From contig NZ_JACMYC010000004.1 of NCBI RefSeq assembly GCF_014266025.1, forward strand, positions 124,001 to 188,000: a stretch of 64,000 nucleotides of DNA, given 5' to 3'. This document shows positions 1 to 8,336 of this stretch, in pieces. Numbering within the stretch: the first letter of the stretch is position 1; each line of letters begins with the position of its first letter. The notes beneath the pieces were generated by a model. That model searched no databases. It had not been told where the DNA came from and worked only from the letters and a program-made list of their open reading frames with translations. The stretch is from Nocardioides deserti. Lineage in GTDB: Bacteria; Actinomycetota; Actinomycetes; Propionibacteriales; Nocardioidaceae. Both the position numbers and the translations under genes were made by a program.

Positions 1-895
1 TGCGGAAGGCCGCGAGGACCCGACCGTCGGGCAGGGCGGTCAGGTCCAGCTCACGACCCGCTAGGAGGAGCCCGGTGAGGCCGCGGACCCGGGACACGGT
101 GCCGGTCGGGGCGACGTGGAGCGTCCGCAGCCGGCGCTCCGGTCGTGGTCCCTCCCACCAAGCCACCACGACGGTGCCGTCGGTGCGGACGGCGAGGTCG
201 GCGGGCACCTCGGAGACACCGACCGGGATCGTGGCGGTGACCGTGCCACCGGCCACGCGACGGACCGTGACGGCCCCTGCGCGGTCGCGGTCGAGCAGCC
301 AGAAGGAGCCGTCCGGTGACGGCTCGAGCACGGTGTCCCGCTCGATGGGCACGACCGGGCCCACCACGCCGTTGTCGGCGAGCACGCGCATCCAGGTGTC
401 GTCCCCCGACCGGGCGCGCACGGCGACGTCGCCGGTCGGCGAGGCGACCAGGTCGGTCGGCGAGGCGCTCTCCTCGACGGCGACCGGCTCGCTGACAACG
501 CCGCCCGGGCTCACCCGGTGGACCAGGAGAGGACCGTCGCGCAGGGCGGGGTACGACCCGCGGCGGACCGAGTAGGCGACCGTGGCGGTGCCGTGGGTGT
601 CGAGCGTGACGGATGCCCGCGTCGACCCCCCACCGACGACCGGCACCCGCACGACGCGGGTCAGTGCTCCTCGGGGCGTGCGCCGGCGGAGGCACACGGA
701 GTTCTCGCAGGACCAGGAGATGACAGTGACACCGCGCGGGTTCATCGCGAGATCGGTCGGGTAGACGTCGCGGCCCACCACCTGCGGTGGGGTCCAGACC
801 GGGCGCGACGTCGGCTGTGCCGGTGCCGGGACGACGCCCACCAGGCTGAGCCCCAGCCCGCCGACGACCGCTCCGAGCAGCGCGCGGGCCCTCAT
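1..895 (-). CDS. Secreted protein, paralog of the neighbouring gene (3' end outside window)
   Basis: This frame is open from the ATG at 895 to the left edge, so the C-terminus is missing. The product begins with a basic residue pair and a hydrophobic stretch (ALLGAVVGGLGLSLVGVV) ending near APAQP, a signal peptide. The mature part resembles the gene at 892-2133. Both have a WTPPQVV/WTRPQVV opening, an ISW-x-C-x4-C or close variant, a SPDGSF segment and many short strand-like G/D/T turns, suggesting a beta-propeller-like fold. Its ATG overlaps the TGA of that gene by 4 bp, so the two are translationally coupled. I do not recognise a function; an extracytoplasmic tandem duplicate is the safest reading. 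Confidence 0.75.
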   Translation of the reverse strand, partial: MRARALLGAVVGGLGLSLVGVVPAPAQPTSRPVWTPPQVVGRDVYPTDLAMNPRGVTVISWSCENSVCLRRRTPRGALTRVVRVPVVGGGSTRASVTLDTHGTATVAYSVRRGSYPALRDGPLLVHRVSPGGVVSEPVAVEESASPTDLVASPTGDVAVRARSGDDTWMRVLADNGVVGPVVPIERDTVLEPSPDGSFWLLDRDRAGAVTVRRVAGGTVTATIPVGVSEVPADLAVRTDGTVVVAWWEGPRPERRLRTLHVAPTGTVSRVRGLTGLLLAGRELDLTALPDGRVLAAFR

Positions 896-2133
896 CGCCG
901 CACCGTGACCCACAGGGTGGCGAAGGCGTCGCGGCCGCGGTGGGAGTGGACCATCTCGCGATGGTTGACCAGCACGACCGGTCCGCCGGCGGAGGCGGCG
1001 GAGAGCTCGGTGAGGCCGAGCTCCTTGCGGTAGCGCGGGTCGACGAGGACGAACCGGCGCTGCGTCGCCTCGCCCCGCCCGTTCCACGTCCGCACCGCGA
1101 CGCGGTGGGGGCGGTCGGAGACCTGCAGGAGCACGAGCCGGTTGCGCGCGGTGTGGACGCCCACGTGCTTGCTGCTGATCCGACGGAAGGTGAAGGGGGC
1201 GTCCGCGGCGACTGGCAGGACGCCGGCCCGCAGGCCCTGGTTGCGGGCCCAGGTGACCAGGACGCGACCGTCGCCGAGCGTGTGCAGCCGGAGGTCGCGG
1301 AGCCGCTCCTGGTCGGTCGCGAGCACGGTCGGCTCACCGAGGCCGGCCGTCGGCGTCCAGCGGCGGGTGAGGAGGTCGTCGCCGGACGGCGTGCGCTGCC
1401 ACCAGAGGAAGGCGAGCGTGCCGTCGGCGAGGAACGCCGCGTCGGCGTACCCGGTCCGTCGCTCGGTCGGCGCCACGGAGTCGCCGACGACGCCGTCGAC
1501 GACCGGCCGCAGCCACAGGCGCTCGTCGGTCCGGCCCAGGAGCATGAACGACCCGTCCGGCGACGCGACGACCCGCTCGGGAAGGTCCGGCAGCGAGCCG
1601 GACGGGCCGAGGCTGCCGTCGGGTCGCAGCACGCGGACCCGGTGCTCGTCGCCGACCGCCCACACGACCAGGACGTCCCCGGTCGGGCCGGCCTCGGCGA
1701 GCACCCGGCCGGCCTCGTCCTCGTCGATGACGACCTCGTCGCGGAGGTCGCCGGCGGCGGTCATCCGGTACGCCGTGAACGGGCCGCCGGCGGCGTACCC
1801 CGACGCCAGCACGGTGATGTTCCCGAGGTCGTCGACCACCGGCTGACGCGCCCAGTGGTAGCGGCTGTCGTCGTCGGTGCGCAGCAGCGGGCCGAGCCGG
1901 CCGTCGGGCGTCCGCACCCGCACGCACAGCCCGTCGCAGTCCCAGCTGATGACCGCGAGCCCGTGCCGGTTCACCGCGACCCGCGGCTCCACGAACCCGA
2001 ACCCGGTCTGCATGTCGTCCACGACCACCTGCGGCCGGGTCCAGCCGGGTGCCGCGTCGGCGGGCGCGGCCAGCGCGACGGCGGCCGTCGAGGCGGCGAG
2101 GAGGCCGGCGAGACCGGCGCGCAGACGCTTCAC
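892..2133 (-). CDS. Secreted beta-propeller-like protein of unknown function
   Basis: 413 residues. An N-terminal signal peptide (MKRLRAG, then an Ala/Leu-rich core, likely cut around ADA-AP near residue 27) implies export. The rest is built of short repeated segments with Trp and Asp-Gly turns (SWDCDGLC near residue 70, SPDGSF, LADGTLAFLWW, LGDGRVLVTWARN), which suggests blades of a propeller; no catalytic motif is apparent. The GTG start overlaps the TGA of the upstream DUF2695 gene, and its own TGA overlaps the ATG of a paralog, so DUF2695-this-paralog form a coupled three-gene operon. The function is unknown. The paired cysteines are shared with the paralog and could form a disulfide. Confidence 0.8.
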   Translation of the reverse strand: MKRLRAGLAGLLAASTAAVALAAPADAAPGWTRPQVVVDDMQTGFGFVEPRVAVNRHGLAVISWDCDGLCVRVRTPDGRLGPLLRTDDDSRYHWARQPVVDDLGNITVLASGYAAGGPFTAYRMTAAGDLRDEVVIDEDEAGRVLAEAGPTGDVLVVWAVGDEHRVRVLRPDGSLGPSGSLPDLPERVVASPDGSFMLLGRTDERLWLRPVVDGVVGDSVAPTERRTGYADAAFLADGTLAFLWWQRTPSGDDLLTRRWTPTAGLGEPTVLATDQERLRDLRLHTLGDGRVLVTWARNQGLRAGVLPVAADAPFTFRRISSKHVGVHTARNRLVLLQVSDRPHRVAVRTWNGRGEATQRRFVLVDPRYRKELGLTELSAASAGGPVVLVNHREMVHSHRGRDAFATLWVTVRR

Positions 2134-2435
2134 CGCGTGACCCTAACCCGGTCCCAGTTCGCGCACGGGCGGGTCGAGGTGGCGCCCACGCCGGCGCAGC
2201 GCGGCGCCTCGGGCGGCGGCTCGAGCTCGTCGGTGCGCACGTCGCGCACGAGCAGGTGCCGCGCGAGCGTCCAGCGCGCGAGCGTGGCGCAGTCGCACGC
2301 TCCGACGCGCTTCTCCAGGCCGGTCGCGGTGGGCGACCGCAGCTCGCGGAACAGGTCCACCCACCGCAGCGTGTGGTCGCAGCCCTCGTCGGCGACCTGG
2401 CGGGCGGTGAAGCACAGGAGGCACTCGGCACGCAC
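2130..2435 (-). CDS. DUF2695 domain protein
   Basis: About 101 residues from the GTG at 2435. The text AECLLCF, GCDHTLRW and GACDCAT matches the DUF2695 family as I know it: C-x2-C, C-D-H and C-D-C clusters that could bind a metal. A longer frame reaches 2543, but it would run through the palindromes at 2498-2565. The GTG at 2435 begins directly before the conserved AECLLC and lies 6 nt after a CAGGAT hexamer (2442-2447), so it is preferred. The gene leads a three-gene operon with 4-bp overlaps into the two secreted paralogs. The biochemical role of DUF2695 is not known. Confidence 0.7.
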   Translation of the reverse strand: MRAECLLCFTARQVADEGCDHTLRWVDLFRELRSPTATGLEKRVGACDCATLARWTLARHLLVRDVRTDELEPPPEAPRCAGVGATSTRPCANWDRVRVTR

Positions 2436-2497
2436 GCCGCGATCCTGGCTCCGACCACCGACGGTGCGGGCACCCGGGCGGGACAGACCGGGGGAGT

Positions 2498-2565
2498 CCT
2501 GCACATATCGGGGCAGATCTACCCCGATATGTGCAGGGGTCACCGGTTAACCGGTGACCCCTGCA
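2498..2565. repeat. Two abutting large palindromes
   Basis: The first is an inverted repeat with 16-nt arms (2498-2513 and 2522-2537; core GCACATATCGGGG) around an 8-nt centre that itself holds AGATCT. The second is a perfect 34-bp palindrome (2532-2565) centred on GGTTAACC. They share TGCA at 2532-2535. They lie between the stop of the BtuF-like gene and the DUF2695 operon. No T-run follows either stem. They could act as a terminator of the BtuF-like gene, as an operator, or be a REP-like interspersed element. Confidence 0.85.
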
Positions 2566-2572
2566 GCACGCC

Positions 2573-3418
2573 CTACCCGTGCAGGTACGCCGCCAGCTCC
2601 TCGATCCCGTCGACGAGCCGGGTGCCGGGGCGGGCCCAGGAGGCGTTGGCGTCGACGGCCAGCACGCGCGCCCCGGGCGGCACCAGCCCCTGCGCGAGGA
2701 GCGCGTCGGCCTGCGCCTGCGCGCCGTCGCGGTCGAAGCCGCAGGGCGCGACCACGTACACCTCGGGCTCAGCGGCGTGCACGGTCTCCCAGGTGACCCG
2801 CGTCGACGGGGCGCCGGCCGTGCCGAGGACGCACTCACCGCCGGCGGCGTGGACCATCTCGGGGATCCAGTGCCCGGGGGCGTAGGGCGGGTCGGCCCAC
2901 TCGAGCACCGCGACCCGCGGGCGGGGCCGCCCGGCGACGCGGGTGCGGACGGCCTCGAGCCGGTCACGGGTCGACGCGACGAGCGCCTCGGCGGCGGCGG
3001 TCCGGCCGGTCGCGGCACCGAGCCGCAGCACGGCGTCGTCGACCTCGGCCAGCGTGTGCGGGTCGAGGGTCAGCACGTCGGCCGTGCAGCCGAGGTGGGC
3101 CAGCGCGTCGTCGACCACCGAGACGTCGACGGCGCAGACCGCGCAGAGGTCCTGGGTGACGACGAGGTCGGCGTCGAGGCCGGCCAGCGCGCCGGCGTCG
3201 AGGCGGTAGAGGTCCTCGCCGGCGGCGACCGCGGAGGCGACGTACGCGTCGATCTCGGGCGGGGTGAGCCCCTCGGGCATCGCCGAGGTCGACACGATCG
3301 TGCGGCTGCGGGCCTCGGCGGGGTGGTCGCACTCGAAGGTCACGCCGACGACGTCGTCACCGGCGCCGATCGCGAAGAGCACCTCGGTGTGGGCCGGCAG
3401 GAGGGAGACGATGCGCAT
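2573..3418 (-). CDS. BtuF-like cobalamin-binding domain protein without signal peptide
   Basis: 281 residues from the ATG at 3418; the frame runs further upstream but loses all homology. MRIVSLLPAHTEVLFAIGAGD is the typical opening of the BtuF/FecB helical-backbone metal-receptor family. The pattern VVGVTFECDHP, DADLVVTQDLCAVC and WADPPYAPGHWIPEM fits the cobalamin-binding-like branch often annotated in actinobacteria. No signal peptide or lipobox is present, so the protein is probably cytoplasmic or membrane-peripheral and not a classical importer receptor. No BtuC/BtuD genes are adjacent. Ligand identity is unproven; a corrinoid or another metal chelate is possible. Confidence 0.75.
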   Translation of the reverse strand: MRIVSLLPAHTEVLFAIGAGDDVVGVTFECDHPAEARSRTIVSTSAMPEGLTPPEIDAYVASAVAAGEDLYRLDAGALAGLDADLVVTQDLCAVCAVDVSVVDDALAHLGCTADVLTLDPHTLAEVDDAVLRLGAATGRTAAAEALVASTRDRLEAVRTRVAGRPRPRVAVLEWADPPYAPGHWIPEMVHAAGGECVLGTAGAPSTRVTWETVHAAEPEVYVVAPCGFDRDGAQAQADALLAQGLVPPGARVLAVDANASWARPGTRLVDGIEELAAYLHG

Positions 3419-3526
3419 CCGCGCCAGACTAGGTCCGAGGTCGACGTCACACCCGATTGCGGGGTGACGGCTACCACAGGGTAACTTTCCGCCTCGAGGG
3501 TTCGAGGGAGAGGTACGGAGACAATC

Positions 3527-4429
3527 GTGCGTGTGATCGTGGGACGAGTTCTGCTGGGGCTGGGTGCCTTCCTGCTGGTGGCCGGGATCCTGGGCGTCGC
3601 CTGGGCGCCGGGCTCGGTGAAGAAGACGCCGGTCGAGGTGGACCAGAAGACCGACCTGGCCGGCACCGCGCTGCGTCTGGACACCTCGACCGGGGAGACC
3701 CGTGAGCTCGAGGTGAAGTACACGAGCATCACGAAGTCCGACACCGAGGCCTCGGACGACGACACCGTCTACTTCAAGCAGGCGACCTGCCTGGTCGAGG
3801 TCGACGGGGAGACCCCCGACTGCGTCGACGAGAACGACGACCGGCTGATCTCGGCCGGCGAGGCGACCTTCGCGACCGACCGCGAGACCGCGATGGCCGT
3901 CGACGGCTCGAAGCTGCCCGACGACGTCGAGCCCTACGAGGGCCTGGTCAACAAGTGGCCCTTCGACGCGGAGAAGAAGGACTACGAGGTCTACGACAAC
4001 GTCATCGCCGAGCCGGTGACCGCGCGCTACGAGACCACCGACGAGATCGACGGCCTCGAGGTCTACGTCTACGTCACCGAGACCGTCGACGCGCCGATCG
4101 ACCTCGGCAGCGACATCGACGGTCTCTACAGCGACCGCAAGGAGTACTCGGTCGACCCGCGGACCGGCGCGATCATCAAGCAGGTCGTCGACCAGCAGCG
4201 CTCGCTCGCCGACGGCACCCAGGTGCTCGACCTCCAGGTGGAGTACACCGACGAGGAGGTCGCGGACAACGTGGCCGACGCCGAGGACAACATCGCGAGC
4301 CTCGACCTGCTGACCAAGACGGTCCCGCTGGTCGGCTTCATCGGTGGCGCCCTGTGCGTCCTCGGTGGCATCGCGCTGATCCTCACCGGTCGCCGCACCC
4401 GCACCGCCAAGCCCGCCCACAGCAGCTGA
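3527..4429 (+). CDS. DUF3068 (PorA-family-like) membrane-anchored protein
   Basis: 300 residues from GTG 3527. A TM segment near residues 8-27 is followed by a large extracytoplasmic domain (about 28-262) rich in Asp/Glu, with the motif EYSVDPRTGAIIKQ. A second TM lies near 265-287, followed by a basic tail. This two-TM layout and the VDxxTG motif match DUF3068, often labelled porin PorA family in actinobacteria. I see no porin-like beta barrel, so that label is only a family name. The gene is alone, with divergent and non-operonic neighbours. Its role in the envelope is unknown. Confidence 0.75.
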   Translation: MRVIVGRVLLGLGAFLLVAGILGVAWAPGSVKKTPVEVDQKTDLAGTALRLDTSTGETRELEVKYTSITKSDTEASDDDTVYFKQATCLVEVDGETPDCVDENDDRLISAGEATFATDRETAMAVDGSKLPDDVEPYEGLVNKWPFDAEKKDYEVYDNVIAEPVTARYETTDEIDGLEVYVYVTETVDAPIDLGSDIDGLYSDRKEYSVDPRTGAIIKQVVDQQRSLADGTQVLDLQVEYTDEEVADNVADAEDNIASLDLLTKTVPLVGFIGGALCVLGGIALILTGRRTRTAKPAHSS

Positions 4430-4441
4430 CCGGTCGGCGGC

Positions 4442-4447
4442 TAGCGT
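4442..4447 (+). promoter_or_regulatory. -10 element of a leaderless promoter (TauE/SafE gene)
   Basis: TAGCGT ends 7 nt before the GTG start at 4455. There is no Shine-Dalgarno sequence between them. This is the TANNNT-N6/7-start arrangement expected of actinobacterial leaderless transcripts. Confidence 0.55.
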
Positions 4448-4454
4448 CCTCCCG

Positions 4455-5237
4455 GTGGAGGACCCGACGCTGACCGTGCTGGCCCTCCTGGGGCTGGCCG
4501 CGCTGACCGCCGGCTTCGTCGACGCCGTCGTGGGCGGCGGCGGGCTCATCCAGCTGCCTGCGCTGCTGGTGGGCCTGCCGGCCGCCTCGCCGGTCGAGAT
4601 CCTGGCGACCAACAAGCTGGCGTCGATCTGCGGCACGACGGTCAGCTCGGCGACGTACTACCGCCGCGTCCGCCCCGACCCGCGCACCTTCCTGCCGCTC
4701 ATGGGGCTCGCGCTGCTCGGCTCGTTCGGCGGTGCGTTCGTCGCCTCCCAGGTGCCGCGCGAGGCCTTCGAGCCGATCGTGCTGGTGGCGCTGGTCGCCG
4801 TGGGGGCGTACGTCGTGCTCAAGCCGTCGCTCGGCGACGCGACCGCCCTGCGCTTCACCGGCCGCCGCCACCTGGGCCTGGCCATGCTGGTCGGCGTCGC
4901 GATCGGCTTCTACGACGGCGCGCTCGGCCCCGGCACGGGCAGCTTCTTCGTCTTCGCGCTGGTCGGGCTGCTCGGCTACGGCTTCCTCGAGGCCTCCGCC
5001 AAGGCGCGGATGGCCAACTGGGCGACCAACCTCGGCGCGCTGCTGCTGTTCGTGCCGCAGGGCGCGGTGCTGTGGAAGACCGGCCTCGTCATGGGTCTCT
5101 GCAACCTGCTCGGGGGGTACGTCGGCGCCCGCACCGCCGTCGCGCGCGGCTCCGGCTTCGTGCGGGTCTTCTTCGTGCTGGTCGTCGCGGCGTTCGTCGT
5201 GCGGATCGGCGGCGAGGTCCTCGGCCTGTGGTCCTGA
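4455..5237 (+). CDS. TauE/SafE-family sulfite/sulfonate exporter-like permease
   Basis: 260 residues with about eight hydrophobic helices. FVDAVVGGGGLIQLPALL near residues 20-37 is the glycine-rich signature of the first TauE/SafE repeat. GFYDGALGPGTGSFF near 150 is the corresponding signature of the second. The family moves sulfur-containing or organic anions across the inner membrane; the substrate here cannot be read from sequence. The GTG start at 4455 sits 7 nt after a TAGCGT hexamer. The 3' end overlaps the next gene (yigZ-like) by 10 bp, so both are probably co-transcribed. Confidence 0.85.
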   Translation: MEDPTLTVLALLGLAALTAGFVDAVVGGGGLIQLPALLVGLPAASPVEILATNKLASICGTTVSSATYYRRVRPDPRTFLPLMGLALLGSFGGAFVASQVPREAFEPIVLVALVAVGAYVVLKPSLGDATALRFTGRRHLGLAMLVGVAIGFYDGALGPGTGSFFVFALVGLLGYGFLEASAKARMANWATNLGALLLFVPQGAVLWKTGLVMGLCNLLGGYVGARTAVARGSGFVRVFFVLVVAAFVVRIGGEVLGLWS

Positions 5238-5860
5238 GCTACCTCGCGCTCGCCCGCGACGCCGAGGCCGAGATCGAGGTGAAGCGGTCGCGGTTCCTGT
5301 GCACGCTGCGCCGGGTCGAGGACGAGGCGGCCGCCCGCGCGGTGGTCGAGCGGCTGCGCAGGGAGCACTGGGACGCCCGCCACCACTGCACTGCGTTCGT
5401 CCTGGGGCCGCCCCCCTCGCCGGTCGAGCGCTCCAGCGACGACGGCGAGCCGGCCGGCACGGCCGGAGCGCCGATGCTCGAGGTGCTGCGCGGCCACGGG
5501 CTCTCCGACGTGGTGGCGGTGGTGACCCGCTGGTTCGGCGGCACGCTGCTCGGCGCCGGGGGTCTGGTCCGCGCGTACGGCGACGCGGTGCGCGCCGCCC
5601 TCGACGAGGCCGGCACCGTGCGGCGCGAGCTGCGCCGGGAGCTGGTCGTGGAGGTCGGTCACGCCGAGGCCGGCCGGGTCGAGACCGAGCTGCGCTCGCG
5701 CGGGGTGGCGGTGCTCGACGCGACGTACGGCTCTGTCGTCGGGCTGCGCGTCGGCGTGGCGCCCGACGCGGAGGACCGCCTCCACGCGGCGCTCGCCGAG
5801 CTGACGCACGGGGCCGCCTCGGCCCGGAACGTGGGTGAACGCTGGGTCGACGGTCCGTAG
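5228..5860 (+). CDS. YigZ/IMPACT family protein (UPF0029)
   Basis: 210 residues from GTG 5228, overlapping the end of the TauE/SafE gene by 10 bp. The N-terminal domain contains EVKRSRFLCTL, HHCTAFVLG, DDGEPAGTAGAPML and VTRWFGGTLLGAGGLVRAY, the classic YigZ/Impact N-terminal signature. The C-terminal ~80 residues match the smaller alpha-beta domain of the family (DUF1949-like). The yeast/mammal homologues modulate translation regulation; bacterial function is not settled. The length is normal for the family. Confidence 0.88.
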   Translation: MVLSYLALARDAEAEIEVKRSRFLCTLRRVEDEAAARAVVERLRREHWDARHHCTAFVLGPPPSPVERSSDDGEPAGTAGAPMLEVLRGHGLSDVVAVVTRWFGGTLLGAGGLVRAYGDAVRAALDEAGTVRRELRRELVVEVGHAEAGRVETELRSRGVAVLDATYGSVVGLRVGVAPDAEDRLHAALAELTHGAASARNVGERWVDGP

Positions 5861-5870
5861 GCTCGCTGGG

Positions 5871-6596
5871 GTGCACCCGTTCTGGATCACCGCGTTCCTC
5901 GACCTCACCCCCGACGACCTGGGGCCGACCGTCGCCCACTGGGCGGCCGTGACCGGCTACGGCGTCTCGACCACCCGTGGCGACGACGGCGAGTTCGCCT
6001 CGTTGCTCCCCGCCGACGGCGACCCGCACCTGAAGGTCCAGCGGCTGGGGGAGGGGCCCACGCGGATCCACCTCGACCTCCACGTCGCCGAGGTCGTGCC
6101 GGCCGTCGAGCGCGCGGTCGGGCTCGGCGCGAGGCTCCTCGCGGAGGAGGGGGAGTACGCCGTCCTGGAGTCGCCCGGCGGCTTCGTGTTCTGCTTCGTC
6201 ACCCACCGGGCGGTGGTGCGCCCGGCCGCGGTCGACTGGGGCGGGCACACCTCGCTGGTGGACCAGGTCTGCCTCGACGTGCCGCCTCGGCTGCTCGACC
6301 CCGAGGTGACGTTCTGGGCGGAGGTGACCGGCTGGCCGGTGCAGCCGCCGAGCGGGGAGTTCCGCCGGCTGTCCTCGCCGCCGCAGAGCCCGCTGCAGCT
6401 GCTCGTGCAGCGCCTAGACGACGACCAGGAGCGCGTCACCGCCCACCTGGACCTCTCCAGCAGCGACCGGGCCGCCGAGACCGCCCGCCACGAGGCGCTC
6501 GGTGCGCGCGTGGACGGCGTCTTCGACGAGTGGACGGCGATGCGGCCGCCCGCCGGCCCGGCGTACTGCATCACCGACCGCGTGCCGGCGACCTGA
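5871..6596 (+). CDS. VOC-family (glyoxalase-like) protein with two modules
   Basis: 241 residues from GTG 5871. Two tandem glyoxalase/bleomycin-resistance-like modules are visible: residues ~1-115 (FWITAFLDLTPDD... RIHLDLHVAEV... YAVLESPGGFVFCFV) and ~125-235 (DQVCLDVPP... VTFWAEVTGW... VTAHLDLSSSD). The His/Glu positions typical of metal-binding VOC enzymes are only partly present, so catalysis is uncertain. The start follows TAGGCT (5858-5863) by 7 nt; an upstream in-frame start at 5835 lies inside the preceding gene and is less likely. Confidence 0.78.
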   Translation: MHPFWITAFLDLTPDDLGPTVAHWAAVTGYGVSTTRGDDGEFASLLPADGDPHLKVQRLGEGPTRIHLDLHVAEVVPAVERAVGLGARLLAEEGEYAVLESPGGFVFCFVTHRAVVRPAAVDWGGHTSLVDQVCLDVPPRLLDPEVTFWAEVTGWPVQPPSGEFRRLSSPPQSPLQLLVQRLDDDQERVTAHLDLSSSDRAAETARHEALGARVDGVFDEWTAMRPPAGPAYCITDRVPAT

Positions 6597-6603
6597 GCCC
6601 GGG

Positions 6604-7935
6604 TCAGCCGGCGAAGCCGGGCAGGTGCTCCTCGAGGATCGCGCGGAACGGCGCCTCGGCCTCGAGCTGGCTCAGCATGCCGATGCCGCCGAGCCAGGTG
6701 CGGTGGATGAGGAGGTACGACGGCGGCAGGTTGAGCTTCATCGCCATCGTGTACGTCGGCGAGCGGGGGTCGTTGATCCGCTGGAACTGCTCGCGCATCC
6801 ACTCCCGGGAGAACCGGAACCGTTCGACCTGGGTCGGCTCGACGAACGGCGCGAGGTACTCCAGCACCAGGTCGGGGTCGACGGTGATGCCGGGCCGCAC
6901 GAAGCCCTCCGCGCGCAGGCCCTCGACCAGGCCGGCCGTGTCGCCCGCCGCGGCCAGCCGGATGAGGGAACCCATCGCCTCGGGCAACCCCCGGGTGGGC
7001 AGCCGCGCGACGGCGCCGTAGTCGAGGACGCCCATCCGGGCGGGGCCGCCGTCGGGGTCGCGCACGACGCGGAAGTTGCCCGGGTGCGGGTCGGCGTGGA
7101 GCATCCCGGTGCGCTCCGGCCCGGCGAAGAGGAACCGGGCGAAGAGCTCGCCGAAGCGGTCGCGGTCCTCCTGCGTGCCGTCGGCGATGACCGCCGCCAG
7201 CGACGACTCGCTCTCGAGCCACTCGGTGACCAGCACCGTCTCGCCCACGGCGACCACGGCGGGTACGACGATGTCGGGGTCGCCGGCGAACGCCTCGGCG
7301 TACCCCTGCTGCGCCTCGGCCTCGAGGCGGTAGTCCAGCTCGTCGACCGCGCGGGCCTGCAGCTCCGCGATGAGCGGCTTGATGTCGACGCCCGGCACGA
7401 GCGAGCCCACGGTGCGGGCCAGCCGCGCGAGCTGACGCAGGTCGGAGCGGAGCGCCTCGCCGGCCCCCGGGTACTGCACCTTGACCGCCACCTCGCGGCC
7501 GTCGACCCACCGCCCGCGGTGGACCTGCCCGATCGACGCCGCCGCGGTCGGGCCGCCGTCGAGCCACACCAGCTGCTCGCGCCAGTCCGGCCCGAGGTCG
7601 CGGGCGAGCGCCTCGCGGACCGTCGAGGTGGGCATCGGCGGCGCGGAGTCCTGCAGCAGCGTGAGCTGCTCGCGGTAGGGGCCGGCCAGTTCGTCGGGCA
7701 GCGCCGCCTCGAGCACCGAGAGCGCCTGGCCGAACTTCATCGCGCCGCCCTTGAGCTCCCCGAGCGTCCGGAACAGCTGCTCGGCCGTGCGCTGCTGGAT
7801 CTCGGTCATCACGGTCTCGGCCGGGCGGCCCCCCAGCCGCTTGCCCAGCCCGATCGCGTTGCGGCCCGCGAAGCCCAGCGGCAGCGCCGCGAGCCGGGCG
7901 GTGCGGGCGACCGCCTTGCGAGGGAGCTCGGTCAT
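6604..7935 (-). CDS. ABC1/UbiB (AarF) family atypical protein kinase-like protein
   Basis: 443 residues from ATG 7935. Family hallmarks are all visible: KFGQ near residue 68 (the KxGQ motif that caps the ATP site), the Ala-rich loop AAASIGQVHRG near 130, the lysine in EVAVKVQYPG, LHADPHPGNF near 285 and LDYGAVA near 307. UbiB/ADCK proteins are ATPases that support quinone biosynthesis or lipid traffic. Actinobacteria often have several with unknown clients. The C-terminal region is helical. The gene stands alone, convergent with the VOC gene. Confidence 0.85.
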   Translation of the reverse strand: MTELPRKAVARTARLAALPLGFAGRNAIGLGKRLGGRPAETVMTEIQQRTAEQLFRTLGELKGGAMKFGQALSVLEAALPDELAGPYREQLTLLQDSAPPMPTSTVREALARDLGPDWREQLVWLDGGPTAAASIGQVHRGRWVDGREVAVKVQYPGAGEALRSDLRQLARLARTVGSLVPGVDIKPLIAELQARAVDELDYRLEAEAQQGYAEAFAGDPDIVVPAVVAVGETVLVTEWLESESSLAAVIADGTQEDRDRFGELFARFLFAGPERTGMLHADPHPGNFRVVRDPDGGPARMGVLDYGAVARLPTRGLPEAMGSLIRLAAAGDTAGLVEGLRAEGFVRPGITVDPDLVLEYLAPFVEPTQVERFRFSREWMREQFQRINDPRSPTYTMAMKLNLPPSYLLIHRTWLGGIGMLSQLEAEAPFRAILEEHLPGFAG

Positions 7936-8032
7936 GCCCCCATCATGCCGACGAGGTGGGCACCCGTCCCTCGCGTCAGTGGGACCACGCCGCCGAGGCG
8001 TGTCGACCGTTGGACAGGCGAGCCGGGACAGG

Positions 8033-8296
8033 TCAGCGGCGCGCGGTCTTCCTGCCGCCGCTGAGGCCCTCGGCGACGCCGATGAGCAGGACGGCGGCGA
8101 CGACCGAGAGGACGAACCCGAGGATGTTGAGCTCCCAGATGTCACCGGTGCCGAGCGCGCTGGCGATCAGTCCGCCGATGACGGACCCGGCGAGGCCGAG
8201 CAGCAGCGTCCACAGCAGCGACAGGTTCTGCTTCCCGGGCTTGACGAGGCGCGCGAGCGCGCCGATGACGAGGCCGGCGACAAGGAATCCGATCAT
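8033..8296 (-). CDS. GlsB/YeaQ/YmgE-family small membrane protein
   Basis: 87 residues, three hydrophobic segments (about 2-18, 27-47, 55-75) and the repeated small-residue pattern GLAGSVIGGLIAS. This is the transglycosylase-associated (YeaQ/YmgE) family, a stress-related inner-membrane protein group without proven enzymatic activity. The tail is basic (GGRKTARR). The gene lies between the ABC1-like gene and a GNAT gene, all on the minus strand but with separate spacing. Confidence 0.85.
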   Translation of the reverse strand: MIGFLVAGLVIGALARLVKPGKQNLSLLWTLLLGLAGSVIGGLIASALGTGDIWELNILGFVLSVVAAVLLIGVAEGLSGGRKTARR

Positions 8297-8336
8297 GACG
8301 GTCCCGTACCCCTGACCCCTCGGACGTACGCCGCGG

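Noticed and set aside
3420..4636. Upstream extension of the BtuF-like frame to 4636
   Set aside because: Homology begins exactly at ATG 3418; the extension is antisense to the DUF3068 gene.
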